The position numbers and the translations under genes are program-made. Below the pieces are notes generated by a model. It was given only the letters and a program-made list of their open reading frames with translations, ran no database searches and had not been told where the DNA came from. Of a stretch of 64,000 bases of DNA, positions 34,081 through 46,555 are shown in pieces (the first letter of the stretch is position 1; each line of letters begins with the position of its first letter). The DNA is taken from contig VCAZ01000050.1 in NCBI GenBank assembly GCA_005784505.1, forward strand, positions 310,001 through 374,000, written 5' to 3'. Source of the DNA: Bagarius yarrelli (Eukaryota; Chordata; Actinopteri; Siluriformes; Sisoridae).

Positions 34081-35964
34081 CCGGTCAACGCCCGCACTGT
34101 TATATCAGTACGCTGTGGTAGAGATAAAAGAACTAACTGATCTGTGCAAAGAACAAGCCTGCATCTCATAGTGGAACGTGCAAAACTCTTGCCTAGTCTA
34201 ACACACTGATCTAAAACATAAAAAAGCTGATAGTTTATGTTTTTAAGGATAAGATGAAAGATAGTTAGCCAGTAAAAAGCATAAACATACAGTTGATGCA
34301 GGACAGATGTATGGATGGATGTATAGAAAATAAAAGTGATTTTTATTTTTATCTGTGGTAGCTGCCAAAGTTATACAGGAGAAGTCCCTTCCTGGAGAAG
34401 TCCCTTCCGCTGTCAGTAGCACCTGCAGTCCAGGCCTTCTTATTTTTTAATAGGTAGCGGGTTACAGGAACAAGCGCTGCGACTACAGTTCTACAGTAAA
34501 GTTTCATGCTTGTCAGAGATGCCTAGGTCTGAATTCTTTAAACCAAATTTTGGTTTTAGTCGATAGTTACTCTAAGGTAGGTGATATCGGAACAACTAAC
34601 CATGACATGTATAGGTGTTGTTTGAACATCTAGGTCCAATATGAGCGTTGCTACTGAACTGGGCAAACTGTATGCTGCTACAGGTAAATGTTTCAAACTT
34701 TCCTGTTAATTCGTTACAGGTAAATGTTACATTTCCTGTTAATTCGTTGTAACTTTGTTGTTGACTTTAACATAATTTTTTTATGTTGTTGCCAAATCAT
34801 ATTTGTTTTTCTCATAAAGGAATCTTGAATATAGTTTCATTATGGGTCATTACAGATACAGATGCTTTAATAGACAAACAGTGTGAAAAACGAAAATGTG
34901 TATTTAAACTTAAACTGCATCAATAATCGTTTCAGAATTGAAATCGAATCAAATTTTGAGGTTTCTATGGATTCCCACCCGTATTAACTTCAAAAAAACG
35001 AATTAATTAATGCCCAACACTGATTAATAGTGTGTTCTAATAATAATTAATAGGTCTGGGGAGGAGTCTGGGTTCCAGTTTTTCCCAAAGACAATCAGGT
35101 GGTTGAACTCCAGAGCTCCATCACAGCAAATTTAGCAAACCTGGTTTATACTGTGTGCTTCCAATTTTGGCAGCACTCATGTATGTGTGCTGGTAATTTG
35201 TTCACAAACATATGGTTATATTATATTATATATTATACAGGTGTATTCTCACCTGCTACAATGAACTAAACAGGGTGTAGAAATCTAATCATGCAGATCC
35301 ACTGGAAACCCTGTGACCCGAACCACCTCAGTGAAATTAAATATAAAATATTTTAAATTGAACTCAATATTTATTATATCTGTTACTTTTACTATATCAG
35401 CTGCATCGTAATTGTGTTTTTGAATGACAATAAAGCAACTATTCTATATTAGATTATTCTAACATTTGTGGATTTTAGTGCACCCATGGGAAATAAAAAC
35501 TTTTAATAGAGTTTTCTCTATTTTGCGAGTAAACAGACTTATAAAATGTTATATATCTATACGTACAGTTTGAATAGTATTGCATTTCAGTAAAAAAGTA
35601 TTGCATTTCAGTAAAACATGTCAGCTCAGGTCGCCACCGTAAATTTATGAATAGATAGCTTTTTTTTCAGCGAGGTCAGATTTCTTTACATTGGTCTAGA
35701 CATGTCACCTGTTTGTCCCTGAGCGATTATTGATTTGTCCACTCCTGCTTTTTTAGAAAGAAAGAAAATGGCCGATTGTGAATCGTTCGAAGTGTGTAGC
35801 GTCATGCGAATTTTAGCTAGTTAAACTTCAGGACCTGAAGAGATAGGAGACACCTAATCTGATTTCATGTTCTGTGAACATACAGCACTTTCCAGAGTGT
35901 GTGTCTGCAGTATAAATTCAAATTTTGTTTTTCATATACATGATTATAAATGTTTTTCCTATTC

Positions 35965-36136
35965 CATCTTAGAAAGTCAGCTATGATACAGCGCCCCTCG
36001 AGCAGGAAGGGTTAAGGGTCTTGTTAAAGGACCCAACAGTGGCAGACTTGACGGCAGTGGGGCTTGAACTCAGGTTCCTTGAACCCCGGTCTTCCAATCA
36101 ACAACTTAGCGCCCTAACCATTTAAGCCACCACTGC
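35965..36136 (-). mobile_element. SINE family C, near full-length
   Basis: 'cagctatgatacagcgcccc', 'agcaggaagggttaagggtc', 'gacccaacagtggcagactt'-type text, 'ggttccttgaaccccggtct' and 'taaccatttaagccaccact' (complement of the head). Confidence 0.75.
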
Positions 36137-36311
36137 ACACACGTGTGCATGTGTATGTGTGTGTGTGTGGGGGGGGAGGGGATTTGTGTGTATGCAGAAT
36201 AAGCAAATTATTATAACAGAAGTAGGAGATAAGGTAAGTAAGTATGTCTGTGGGATCAGGGAGTGACGGGATATGTGCACATGAGTGTGTGAATTTTAAT
36301 GTACTTTTAAA

Positions 36312-36359
<48 letters not shown>
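36312..36359. repeat. compound (TG)n(AG)n microsatellite
   Basis: Eight TG units pass into about 16 AG units. Confidence 0.9.
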
Positions 36360-36361
<2 letters not shown>

Positions 36362-36618
36362 GGAAACCAAAAGTTCCCACAAAGAATGAAATATTTGACA
36401 GTTTTGACTATGAGGGTTTCCGACTCATACAAAAGAATTTCCCATTCTGGAAAAGTGTTCTTTTTTCTTTTTTTTCCAAAAATTATACTAAGATGTGGTG
36501 TGTGTGTATGTGTGTGTGTTGCTTTACTCCATACTACATGCAATTGCAGCTTCTTTACAATCAGCATTCAGCCCCATGCTGCTTCCAGCACATAAAAATA
36601 ACTTCAAAAACACCCCTC

Positions 36619-36695
36619 CTCCTCCACCACCGTCTCATCTACCTTCACATCCTCCACTTCCTCCCTCTTCTTCTCCTCCTCCTCCTCCTGCTCAC
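36619..36695. repeat. CT-rich (TCC/CTT)n low-complexity tract
   Basis: Pyrimidine-only runs of CTC and TCC triplets. The Pro/Ser/Leu-rich frames over it are low-complexity artefacts. Confidence 0.8.
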
Positions 36696-37164
36696 TTCAC
36701 ACCAAGGGCTTTTCAAAATCCAGCAGATCTCATCTCCACCCTTAAATACAATCCAAACCTTAATCAGGTCCTTAACAACAGGCTGCTGTAGCAGATTCCT
36801 TGGTGCCTTCCCTTTCTCTCTTTCTGTCTCACACACACACTCACAGTCTCACTCTCTTTATACTACACTTTTCCAACACTTCGCTAGGATATAATGAGAG
36901 CGATTAAGGGCATTGTATGGTAAGGAAGTCAGCTGCTAAATTGGCAGTTTTGTATCCTAAGAGAGAACAGAGTGGAAGGTGAATCGGTCAGTCCTCCGAG
37001 CAGCAGCGACCCCTACTGAGTGTACACCTGTTTCTGACCTGCGAGATACACAACAACGCCCCAGATATGACACGTTTTGTCATGCTGTTCCTGGTTCTAG
37101 GTCTATGATTATTTAATTTTACACATTTCTGTATCAAACCTTGTAAATGTCTCTGCATATCCTA

Positions 37165-37320
37165 TCTGAGACAGCGCCCCTGGAACAGGAAGGGTTAAGG
37201 GTCTTGCTCAAGGACGCAATAGTGGCTAACTGGCAGTGATGGGGCTTGAACCCAGATCTTCCTGATCTTCCAATCATCATCAACAACGACAACTCAGCAC
37301 CTTAATCATTCGAGCCAATC
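37165..37320 (-). mobile_element. SINE family C
   Basis: 'ctgagacagcgcccctggaa', 'gaagggttaagggtcttgct', 'gatggggcttgaacccagat', then 'caatcatcatcaacaacgac' and 'cagcaccttaatcattcgag'. Confidence 0.75.
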
Positions 37321-37677
37321 ATTTGACCTGGGCTTTTTAAGCTATTTCAGCCGGACCAATATTCGATTCTATAGCTCCAAAAACCGAGACACAATTTATA
37401 GCATATCAAATCTTTTCGGGGTTAGAAACTTATCAGATTTTTACAGTCGTCTTAAAATAATGGCCTTTCCGTATCAGTGGCTGGTGTGAGAAAAATTCAG
37501 TCAACTTCAAAGCCAATAGCCTGTGAGGGTGTGATGCGATCTCGGCATCACAAAACCAACGTGAGCTGAGATAAATGGAAGACCGTAGTATTCATAGGAA
37601 ATAAATGGAAAATATAAGATCATGTGGTCAACAGTCCAAGTGTGAGTTCCAGTGAATCGCTAGTGTAACTACTGAGA

Positions 37678-37678
<1 letters not shown>

Positions 37679-37711
<33 letters not shown>
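37679..37711. repeat. (AAT)n microsatellite
   Basis: About eleven AAT triplets. Confidence 0.9.
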
Positions 37712-38439
37712 CAGATTATAATGATCTTTATTGTATACAATTTTTGTTACAAATTTTTGTCCCTTTGACTCCACACTATATGGCCGAAGGAGTGTATTGT
37801 CAAGAGTGTCTTTGTATGACGTGGCATTATATTAATTCAATAAAACCAAAAGACTGGAACTGGGATTGCAACGATTTTAAATTCTGTTGGTACAATTACA
37901 GTCTGAGGAACAATAACAGTTTCATAGTTATGACGATTATCATGCATTCATTAATTTTACAACACTTAAGGTGGATAAAATCAAATGAACACTTTAAGTG
38001 TTATTTATTACTGTCTTTTACAGACACTTCAGTTTTCTTATATTTTTATATACTTTTTTATAACGGAAATATTCATTTTATTCTATTTTTTTTTTCTGTA
38101 TATTTTTACTAAGGTTTTTTTTTTTTTTTAATTCGTAGAGTCGAGTCTATAATCATATACGTGACAAATAAAAAAAAATTAATTTGAATTACATAATACA
38201 GCACACATCAACCGTAGCAAGAGCCTGATGGCATTTGGGGATTTTTGGTGACTTCTTTTAGGGGAGAACTCAGGGAGAACTTGCTTGGATGGTCAGACCT
38301 AAGCATGTTGTCAGTTATTTTGAATGTCCTCTACTTGTAGTCTATTTTAATCGGAAATAAATGTTGGGATGTCCTAATTTATTCCTCATCAGAAATTGTT
38401 TCTTTATTAAAATAGATTTAACAAAAAGTTTTTCTTTCA

Positions 38440-38520
38440 TCTATTCATTCATCTTCTATATCCGCTTATTTCCCTGATTCGGGGTCACAGGAATCTGCTG
38501 AAGTCTATCCCAGAAGGTGA
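38440..38520 (-). mobile_element. SINE family B, 3' end fragment
   Basis: 'attcattcatcttctatatc', 'cgcttatttccctgattcgg', 'ggtcacaggaatctgctgaa', 'gtctatcccagaagg'. Only the 3' part is present. Confidence 0.75.
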
Positions 38521-39053
38521 TCTAAAGAAGGATGCAAACATGATAATCAACACCGGTCTACTGCCACATCTCCATTGCCTGGATGTTACACACCTGTCTT
38601 ACACACAAATAATAATAATCAGATAATATCACTTTAGTCTTTAAGCATTTTCCACCAAGTTTACATTACATTGACCTTTCTATTTCCTTTCAACTAAGCA
38701 GTCAGGGGGTTAAGGGCATCGAACCCGGCTCGCCGAAGCACAACTGCGCATGTGGGTCAATATTGAGCGGGTTGAACGGTACAGCTATTTGGGAAATGTC
38801 TTGGGTAACAAAATGTCCTTTCTTCCAAATACTGATGTTTTGTGTAAGAGGAAAGATTGCATTGTAAATTGAGCTCATTTCATGTGCACAAAACACTGTA
38901 GCATGTAGCAAGTCTTCTCTTTTAAACTGTTGTTCTGGTTAAATTTTCTAAATGTGAAGAATAAGTATTGTTATTCCTAGGGGGTGGGATAAGGCAGATG
39001 ACTATGTCCCAGCTATATCCTTAACAGGTTTTGGTTAAAGCCCAGACTATTTA

Positions 39054-39708
39054 CTTAGGCCACATTTACACTGCATATATCAAGTGACCCAATTCCAATT
39101 TTTTCCTCCAATGTGGTACAGATGGGATATGACAGACGAACCATGTGAGCAGGAAAAAAGCACATAGATTTCGATATTCACAGATCGGTTTCAGTCCTCA
39201 TTCGTATGTGAAAATATTAATCAGATACATGCATTAGCGTCTGCCATGTAAAGAGACAGATCAGATTTTCACCTGCCAATGCCAACCAAACATCACTGTA
39301 TAAACATCATTGTCAACTCAGGTGGACCCCAACAGCGTTATATAACTTAGCGCAACTGAGTATTTTAATGTTTATTAAATTTGCTTACTTAAAGTCTGTG
39401 TTTTCTGTACAGAAAAAAGATATTTATAACTTAGCGATCAATGCTACATTTGGCCTGGCTCCACTTTTTCTTTCTCCGCCTAAAGAGATTATCCTTTTCC
39501 CGACGTTTAAATATGATGCGTTCATTGATTATTGCACTATTTTCCATTCTTTTCCGGCCAGTACGTCTACCTTGTTTTGTTTAGCTGTGTATAGTGTAAA
39601 TGCAGAAATCGGATACGGGTCAGATGATGTAAGCGGGTCAGCAAAAACATTGGATATAGTCACAACATTGGAACTGAGCATCAAGACCTGCAGTGTAAAT
39701 GCGGCATT
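39054..39708 (+). mobile_element. MITE family K, ~650 bp, with terminal inverted repeats
   Basis: Left end 'ggccacatttacactgcata' with 'tatcaagtga'; right end '(g)catcaagacctgcagtgt' and 'aaatgcggc'. The complement of the right end (gccgcatttacactgcaggt) pairs with the left end over about 28 bp. A second copy lies at 59558-60152 in the opposite orientation. No transposase is visible: the 144-residue open frame inside (39368-39802) resembles no protein I know and runs past the element's end. Superfamily not assigned. Confidence 0.65.
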
Positions 39709-40289
39709 AGATTATTTCCATTCTATGTATAATAAAATTCCCATTAAAGCCCATTTTATTAAAACAAATTGGTTTAGACATTCATTTGTTCCAGCAGCCT
39801 GAAATATTTTATATTTAAGGTATTTCTTAGGAAGGAAATTGTGTTTTGTGTGAAATTGTCTTATGCGATATGGTTGTATGATGCAATTAAATTGCCTTCC
39901 GGATTGAACAATCACTGTTTAAAAAAAATGATTACTTAATTTAATTTAAGAAAAACACAACTGCCGGTATTATATAAACAGGTTCGTAGAGGATTAATAA
40001 AGAGAATATAAATGTATAAAAGAATTGTCTGAGTCAAATTACCATGTGGTGTCTGAAGAAAAAGACTCTGTCATATAATGTGCGCAAATTAAACCTACGG
40101 AATAACATTAAACAATGATCTGATCATCAACACAGCAAGAAGCGGCCACGGTTTCAAATCTACACTCACTTAACCCCACCGAACATGACAACACCACATT
40201 AGCCATCAATTCGTTTTTGTGGCCCGAACCTAATTACACTTATTTACATTTTCTGCTAAAAAAAAAAAAAAAAAAAAAGAAAAAAGAAA

Positions 40290-40620
40290 CTGCTACGGAA
40301 TTTTAAATCACAGCTTTATGCATATTCATCAGCCCGTCGTGTGACTGCTTTAAAGAGCACATAAGAATGACCCTCATTATAATAAGTCAGCGTTAATAGC
40401 TCGTAGCGCTGTCACATTTGTTAATGCCCGAATCTTAATTAATGAAATGAAAGGTAATCTCCTCTCGCTGCTGTTTCCTGACTGTCACAGGATACTTGAT
40501 AGCTCTCTTGCTTTCCAGGATCTGCAATGCTGGGCTCATTTGCAGGACTGCTGTTATAATTATTATCCAGTATGATTCATATTTCCTGGCTGCAGCATAA
40601 TAGCGATGTGCAGCCTTGGG
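40290..40620. promoter_or_regulatory. repeat-free island, possible conserved non-coding element
   Basis: 'cacagctttatgcatattca', 'gcgttaatagctcgtagcgc', 'cgaatcttaattaatgaaat', 'gggctcatttgcaggactgc', 'cagcataatagcgatgtgca'. It starts right after an A-run at 40259-40278, is of higher complexity and has homeodomain-like TTAATTAAT words. Second-best regulatory candidate. Confidence 0.33.
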
Positions 40621-41097
40621 GGTTTTAGCATGATAAACTATATAATCCTAACGCTGGATGAGTTGTGGAAAACAAACCAAAAAAAAAAACAAAAACTGGA
40701 CTTTAATTCAAAATGTAGTTTCTGCCTATAACATAGTTTAATATTTAAAAACAGGCTTTTTGTAACAAAAAGAAATTGGAGTTGCTTAATTTGACCTAGC
40801 CTTGATTACACTGCTTAAAAAGCCACTTTTCATGAACACAGCGGTAAGTGTTTGTAATAGAAGCTCTAAAAGCTTTCTGGCTAAATGTAGTTCTCGCATG
40901 TATTTTCAAAACAGACCTAAGCCTGATCCTTTTAGTTTGTAAAAAGATCATAGCTGCCAAAATGTCTGACAAATATTCAAAACAGAGAAAAGAGCACTTA
41001 AGCCAAGGTACAATTGTTTCAAATGTTTAAATGGTCTCAAATAGTAATAACAAGCTTTGATTAGCAATGATTAGCAAAAATTTACCCACTGAAGTTA

Positions 41098-42185
41098 CCG
41101 TTACCCAGGGGTGGATAAAGTACCCGAAAGCAATGTTTGAGTAAATGTAGAGTTATTTTACTGGGAAATCGCTTTAACGGAGGGTAAAGTCACAATTTAG
41201 AATATTACTTGAGTAATAGTTTAAAAGTATGTGATATTTATTGTACCTTAATATGAACTTTATTTAAATATTAAATTTACTTGAATAATAAAAAGCAAAA
41301 CAGAAGTAAAGTACAGGTAAAATAGAAAATCTTTATTCAAAGCATATTTATTTATTATTTTCTTTATACACCGTTGTATCAGTTTTAATTTTCTTTCATT
41401 GTATTTTCGTTGAATTACAGCAAATGTTATTAATTCGTTTATTCATTCATCTTCTATACCCGCTTATTTCCTTGTTCAGGGTCACAGGGATCTGCTGGAG
41501 TCTATCTATGGGAAAAAGGCAGGAGTGGTACACCCTGGGCAGGTCGCCACTCCATCACAGGGCCACACATACACACTCACACTCACTCCTATGGGCAATT
41601 TAAAATCACCAATCAACCAAACATACAACTGTGGGAGGAAACTGGAGAACCAGGAGTAAACCTACGCAAGCACAGGGAGACTTGCAAACTCCACACAGAA
41701 AGACCCCTGCAGGGGACTCAAACCCGGGACCTTCTTGCTTACAGTTCTAACCACTAAGCCACTGTGCTGCCCTCTGGTAAATGTTATATTTAGTATAATA
41801 ATAATAATCATTAATTTAAAAAAAACAACTGTTTAATTTTAATATGGAAAGACTCTATGTTGTTCATCTAAATATCTTAGTCACAATTAAATAAAAATGA
41901 CTTCCAAAAATGTCAGTTTAATGGAAGGCAAACATGTAAACGTCACAAAGCAATATTACCTTTAAGATACCAAGCCAAATTTGTTCAAAATGAAGAAATC
42001 GTTGATAAAAGTCACATCACTTCTTCTGTTGTAGTAAATAACGAATCTGCTTTGGGAAAATGAAGTAGAGTAGAAGTGCAAGTTGACAAAAATGTAAAAA
42101 CTTAAGTAAAGTACAAATTCTTCCAAGTACTGTGACAAAAAATTATTTCTTTGTTACACTGCACCTCTGCTGTTACCTCAGGGAA
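41098..42185. mobile_element. hAT-like MITE with a SINE inserted
   Basis: Left end 'ttacccaggggtggataaag' with 'tacccgaaag'; right end 'cactgcacctctgctgttac' forms a poor inverted complement. The interior ('gagtaaatgtagagttattt', 'ttaaaagtatgtgatattta', 'cttaagtaaagtacaaattc') matches 24315-24965. It is a widespread fish repeat type, split here by the family B SINE. Confidence 0.55.
41435..41772 (-). mobile_element. SINE family B, full-length
   Basis: 'tcattcatcttctatacccg', 'ggtcacagggatctgctgga', 'gggcaggtcgccactccatc', 'gtgggaggaaactggagaac', 'caaacccgggaccttcttgc' (B-box complement), 'taagccactgtgctgccc'. The most complete copy of this family in the window. Confidence 0.85.
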
Positions 42186-42555
42186 TGAAAAAGAGAGAGA
42201 ATTGTACAACCCCTGCTGTTAATTCCGGCACTGATTCATTTATTTTTATTAATTAATTAATACATTATTTTTGTAAGGACACAACATTTTATGTAGATGC
42301 TCTTGTATAAGCACCCCCACCCTCCAGATTCAAACACACCCTTTAATATAATAACAGATGCCAAGAATGCACATAATGCAAAGAATGGGTTGTACTGAGA
42401 AGTGAGTTTAAACATCACTATTACAGAATGTCACCAGAATGTCACAAATCAGTTTTTAAAATGTCTGACCTGTTAGATCTGTTTTGATTGAATGTAAGTG
42501 TTGTGTAATGTAGTGTAAATTGGACAAACGCCCAGTTACACATAGACGAACCACA

Positions 42556-42852
42556 AACATTCATTCATTCCATTCGTCTTCTATACCCGCTTATTCTCTA
42601 ATTCAGGGTCACAGGGATCTGCTGGAGCCTATCCCAGATGTGTCTGAAAAAGCGAAAGACAGGAGGGGGACACCCTGGACAGGTCGTCAGTCCATTACAG
42701 GGCCACACACACACACACACACACACACACTCAAACATATGGGCAATTTAGAATCACCAATTAACCCTGGGAGAAAACTGAAGTAAACCTACGTAAGCAC
42801 GGGGAGAACATGCAAACGTCGCACAGAAAGGCCCCTGTCCAGGAATCGAACA
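42556..42852 (-). mobile_element. SINE family B with (CA)n inside
   Basis: 'tcttctatacccgcttattc', 'ctgctggagcctatcccaga', 'ggacaggtcgtcagtccatt', a run of about 13 CA units, 'gggcaatttagaatcaccaa', 'ggcccctgtccaggaatcga'. The A-box end is missing. Confidence 0.8.
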
Positions 42853-42854
42853 TA

Positions 42855-43105
42855 TTCTATTGGACTCAATGGAAAAAAACAGCTGTACATAAGTTGTTGA
42901 ATCGTGCTTTGTTATCTGAGAGTCGAATAATAATAGATAAATCTGGGTTGGAAAATTGCCAGGTGCATGTTATGGTCTGGTGGAGAAGGAAAACAGTCTG
43001 GAGTTGGTTTGCATAGCTATGTTGTGGAATAAAATGTCCAACAAAAGCATATACATGGAGCTTGATGTTCAGGTGTCCAAACACGTTTTCCCTATATAGT
43101 ACAGG
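42855..43105 (+). mobile_element. possible family E-related element end
   Basis: 'cttgatgttcaggtgtccaa' plus 'acacgttttccctatatagt' looks like the right end of family E (…ggtgtcc…, …tatatagt). The internal part ('gccaggtgcatgttatggtc', 'aaaacagtctggagttggtt') is not shared with the other copies, so it may be a remnant of a longer relative. Confidence 0.35.
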
Positions 43106-44040
43106 ATAAATGCAAAGGTAGACACGGTATGGGGATAAAGCTAGATAAGGAACGGAGGATAAATCTCATGAGAAAAATACTGTAAGTATTTCAAAGTAAC
43201 TTTACTAAAAAACATAGTAATAATGGAAAAATGTGATTTTGAACATTATTGTAGTAAATATACCTACAAAATACGAATAACTACATTCATTACTATAGTA
43301 AATTTTTACAACTATTATACTGTATGTGTGAGAACCTTTACAGCATAACAGTGTAATGTGTCGAAACCTTTCCTAATTAAATCCACTTCAAACTTCATTA
43401 TAACGAGTTCATTTAAGGCTAAACCCGTCCATTCAAACCACCCGAGCACTTGACTATGCAATGAGCATGATTAAGCAGCTGTGATTTATAACTAAAGCAT
43501 ATAAATCTATTACCAAAAAACATGTCTCTGATCAACATGTCCTTGCCTTCCTCTTAAAAAAAAAAAATAATCTGGATCATTTTCCTCAAGAAATCCTATA
43601 AAGGATCGATAAAATAACTGGTGTGATGTATGTGAGGAAAACACCTCAAGACCCTTCTGCAGATTTAGCAGCTTCTAGAGGGTCCTTGAAAGCCTGCCTC
43701 AATCACACTCCCAAAGAGTGCTTCAAGTATCACCTTCCTCTGGGGATGAGAGACATGCAAGAGAATGTGAGCTGCATACAGATACTGTAGGGGGAAAAAA
43801 GCTAGCATACACACCGGCGTTCATAAATTCTGCACAAGAATCGTTATATAACTCTAGAGACAAAATTTGTGAAGAGAAGATCGCTCTGATCAGGGCTGTA
43901 TTGATTACACACTGTATGGGTTATGATTTTGCTGCACAGCAATGTTGCGATTTGAAGTAATGCTTCCAGCAAGCTTAGCTCAGCACGTTGTGTTTGCTTT
44001 GGGAATTCAGTTAATATAAAAAGAAATGTTTGAACGTGAT

Positions 44041-44165
44041 CCTTCCTGGTCCAGGGGTGCTGTATCATAGCTGACCCTGTGCCCTGACTCCAACCCTCTA
44101 AGATGGGATATGCGAAGAGACACATTTTACTGTGTCTATGTGACAAAATAAATACATTTGAAGAT
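44041..44165 (+). mobile_element. SINE family C, 3' part
   Basis: 'ccttcctggtccaggggtgc', 'tgtatcatagctgaccctgt', 'gggatatgcgaagagacaca', end 'tgtgacaaaataaata'. Head absent (5' truncated). Confidence 0.75.
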
Positions 44166-44536
44166 TTTTTTCATCCATTTTACTCTCCACATTATGGTTA
44201 TAACATCCTCCCACAACTCTGATCTAAAGTGATCTGATCCGACTAGCGAAGGAAATAAAGACTGAGTCCACGAAAGAAGCAGATGACCTGATAACTTGCA
44301 TCTTTGCTGTCTCATGACTCAGTGTCTTAGAAAGCAGGCAGGGTTTTGGAAGAACTTAAAAAGAAAGCTATTGGCAATACATCATCCCACTGACAAGAAA
44401 TGTAGATACTAAAATTTACCAGGTTTACCAGGTAAAAAATTTGTAAAACAAGTTAAGGTTTTTTTTTTTTACTTTTGCTTATGAGAAAATATAAAAAATA
44501 TTGTGATAGTAAATGTTTAACAAATCAATTTTTGTA

Positions 44537-44868
44537 CAGGCAGCGCAGTGGTTTAGTGGTTAGCAAGAAGGTCCCGGGTTCGATTCCCGAGCAGGGGTCT
44601 TTCTGAGTAGAATTTGCATGTTCTCCCTGTGCTTGTGTGGGTTTACTCCGGGTTCTCACTCCAAAAACATGTATGTTAGATTGATTGGTGATTCTAAATT
44701 GCACATAGGAGTGAGTGTGAGTGTGTGTGTGGCCCTGTGATAGACTGGCAACCTGTCCAGGGTGTCCAACCTTTTGCCCTTTCAGAAACAGCTGGGATAG
44801 ACTCCAGCAGATCCCTGTGATCCCGAATTAGAGAAAAAGCGGGTATAGAAGATGAATAAATAAATGAA
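44537..44868 (+). mobile_element. SINE family B, full-length
   Basis: 'acaggcagcgcagtggttta', a clear B box in 'cccgggttcgattcccgagc', 'gtctttctgagtagaatttg', 'gatagactggcaacctgtcc', 'gctgggatagactccagcag', 'gcgggtatagaagatgaata'. It has the best-preserved B box of the family. Confidence 0.85.
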
Positions 44869-46139
44869 TTTTTGTACAAATGATGTTGTTGGATGTCGTC
44901 TGTATAATAAAACAGCTGTTATTAATTATTTTACTTCTGTATAAAACATTTGCATGTGAAATGAAACACTGCCTTCATAAAAGACTGTGTATCCAGTGAA
45001 AAAAATAAAAATAAAACAAATCTAAAACTCGAAACTAATCCATGTGAAATTATAGTCACCATGAATAAATAAATCATGGTTTAATCCTACAATATTTATC
45101 TACAGTGTTTTTCTGACAGCAGTGTGGATGCTAAGTTCAGTCTGGAGAATTTTAGGATTGCGAGTATTTCAACAAAAAAACCCTACAACATTTCAGCCTA
45201 ATCCCTTCAGAGACCTCAGACAGCTTTACTCTCCTTTTTTTGAATGATGAGTCTCAGCTGAAGTTTCCTGTTTTAACCAGCAGCACAATTCGTCTTTGGG
45301 AAGTCTGGGAAGTGAATGCTTATTGTACGACTGATCTGTGTTTATTGAGTTCACTGAGGCGGTTGCTGTAATCGAGATGCTTGTTTTTGTAAAAAAATGT
45401 TGTTTTACATAAAATGAATGTTTCACACCTGATTTGTGCAAATGGTTAGTGTGATTATTATTATCATTATTACACCGACTACCACTACTATAAGTCATTT
45501 AGCATACACAGATACTGTAAGGTATTGGATGACAAGAAATCTATAATGGAGTTAAGGGCTTTATTTAAATTCCCAGGAGAGTTTAAGGTCAAAATCAAAA
45601 GGCAGCCATCAGACGGTACACGATAATCCACAAATCAGGCAAACAAATCCAAAAGTCTTATAGCAAAATCTAATCCGAAGGGAAGAGAACGAAACCAGAA
45701 ACGCAAACATAAAAAAACAAAAACTTAGTATGAATGCATAGCAAAACAATACTTCGCAATGTCTAAGCCATAGGCTACATCTTATATAGCGTGACAAACA
45801 GGAAGTTAAACCCTGAATTGCTTGTATTTAGCAGACGGCACCCTCTGGTGGTGGGAAGATACATGGTGTCAAACACACTTGCCCTAACCTTTAGCAACTG
45901 AAAAATCCTATAAGCCACTGAAAACATTAACAATAAAATAAAAAATAAAATAAATCTTAAAAAAACTCTCCAAGTTTTCAGTAGCTCTTCCAAGTTCCCA
46001 CCGATCACGCTGGTTAATGTTAAGTCATGTTGCTAATCATACATTCAGGTTTGGTTTCTATACTTTATGTTTTGCATTCCAGGTTTTTGTTATTTCTGTT
46101 TTTCACGATTAAAAATTATTTTATGGATGAACCATTGGA

Positions 46140-46256
46140 CCATTTTGTTTAGATCTCTAATAATTTTTAAACGATTTGTGAAATAAAAAATCTAAATCTA
46201 AAACCCAACATGAAAGAAATGAACATTAACAAATCAGCAGTGGCAAAAGAATCAAG
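46140..46256. repeat. left copy of a ~117-130 bp direct duplication
   Basis: Starts 'ccattttgtttagatctcta', continues 'acgatttgtgaaataaaaaa', 'tctaaatctaaaaccc' and ends 'aatcagcagtggcaaaagaa'+'tcaag'. The right copy is 46426-46555. Near-identity suggests that the event is recent. Confidence 0.85.
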
Positions 46257-46260
46257 TGAG

Positions 46261-46370
46261 CTCCGAAATCCAACTACGAGCTTTTTAACTGCAGCAACTT
46301 TAATATACGCTATTGGAGCTGGAATTACCGCGCTGCTGCTGGCACCAGACTTGCCCTCCAATGGGTCCTC
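46261..46370 (-). pseudogene. 18S rRNA gene fragment (530-loop region)
   Basis: The minus strand reads 'ccattggagggcaagtctgg', 'tgccagcag', then 'cggtaattccagctccaata', 'gcgtatattaaagttgctgc', 'agttaaaaagctcgtagttg', 'gattt'. This is the near-universal eukaryotic small-subunit rRNA segment around helix 18, only about 110 nt long. One difference sits in the normally invariant GCCAGCAGCCGCGG stretch (an extra AG/C change), so it is a dead copy. It directly abuts a coding-like piece at 46371-46424. Confidence 0.88.
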
Positions 46371-46424
46371 ACCCATGGGTTTAGGATACGCTCATTCTTC
46401 AGCTTCTGGCGCTCCACCTGCAGC
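46371..46424 (-). pseudogene. coding-like fragment fused to the rRNA piece
   Basis: The minus strand reads CAG GTG GAG CGC CAG AAG CTG AAG..., that is QVERQKLKNERILNPW, followed by 'gtgagg', which looks like a splice donor. The codons are GC-rich at third positions, unlike the surrounding intron. The Lys/Glu/Arg/Gln-rich string suggests a coiled-coil or linker of some protein. I cannot name the source. It may be an exon or mRNA fragment captured together with the 18S piece. Confidence 0.45.
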
Positions 46425-46425
46425 C

Positions 46426-46555
46426 CCATTTTGTTTAGATCTCTAATAATTTTTTTAAACGATTTGTGAAATAAAAAATCTAAATCTAAAACCCAACCCC
46501 CCCCCAAAATGAAAGAATGTACATTAACAAATCAGCAGTGGCAAAAAGAATCAAG
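46426..46555. repeat. right copy of the ~117-130 bp direct duplication
   Basis: Same order as 46140-46256, with longer T, C and A runs (for example a run of nine C after 'aaaacccaa'). It ends 'cagcagtggcaaaaagaatc'+'aag'. The two copies bracket the rRNA/coding insert. Confidence 0.85.

Noticed and set aside
36244..36894. 216-codon plus-strand frame
   Set aside because: Runs through (TG)n, (AG)n and CT-rich tracts, with low-complexity Arg/Glu, Val/Cys and Leu runs; no domain.
39368..39802. 144-codon frame inside MITE family K, considered as a possible transposase
   Set aside because: No catalytic signature, it crosses the element's right end, and the other copy (59558-60152) does not keep it open.
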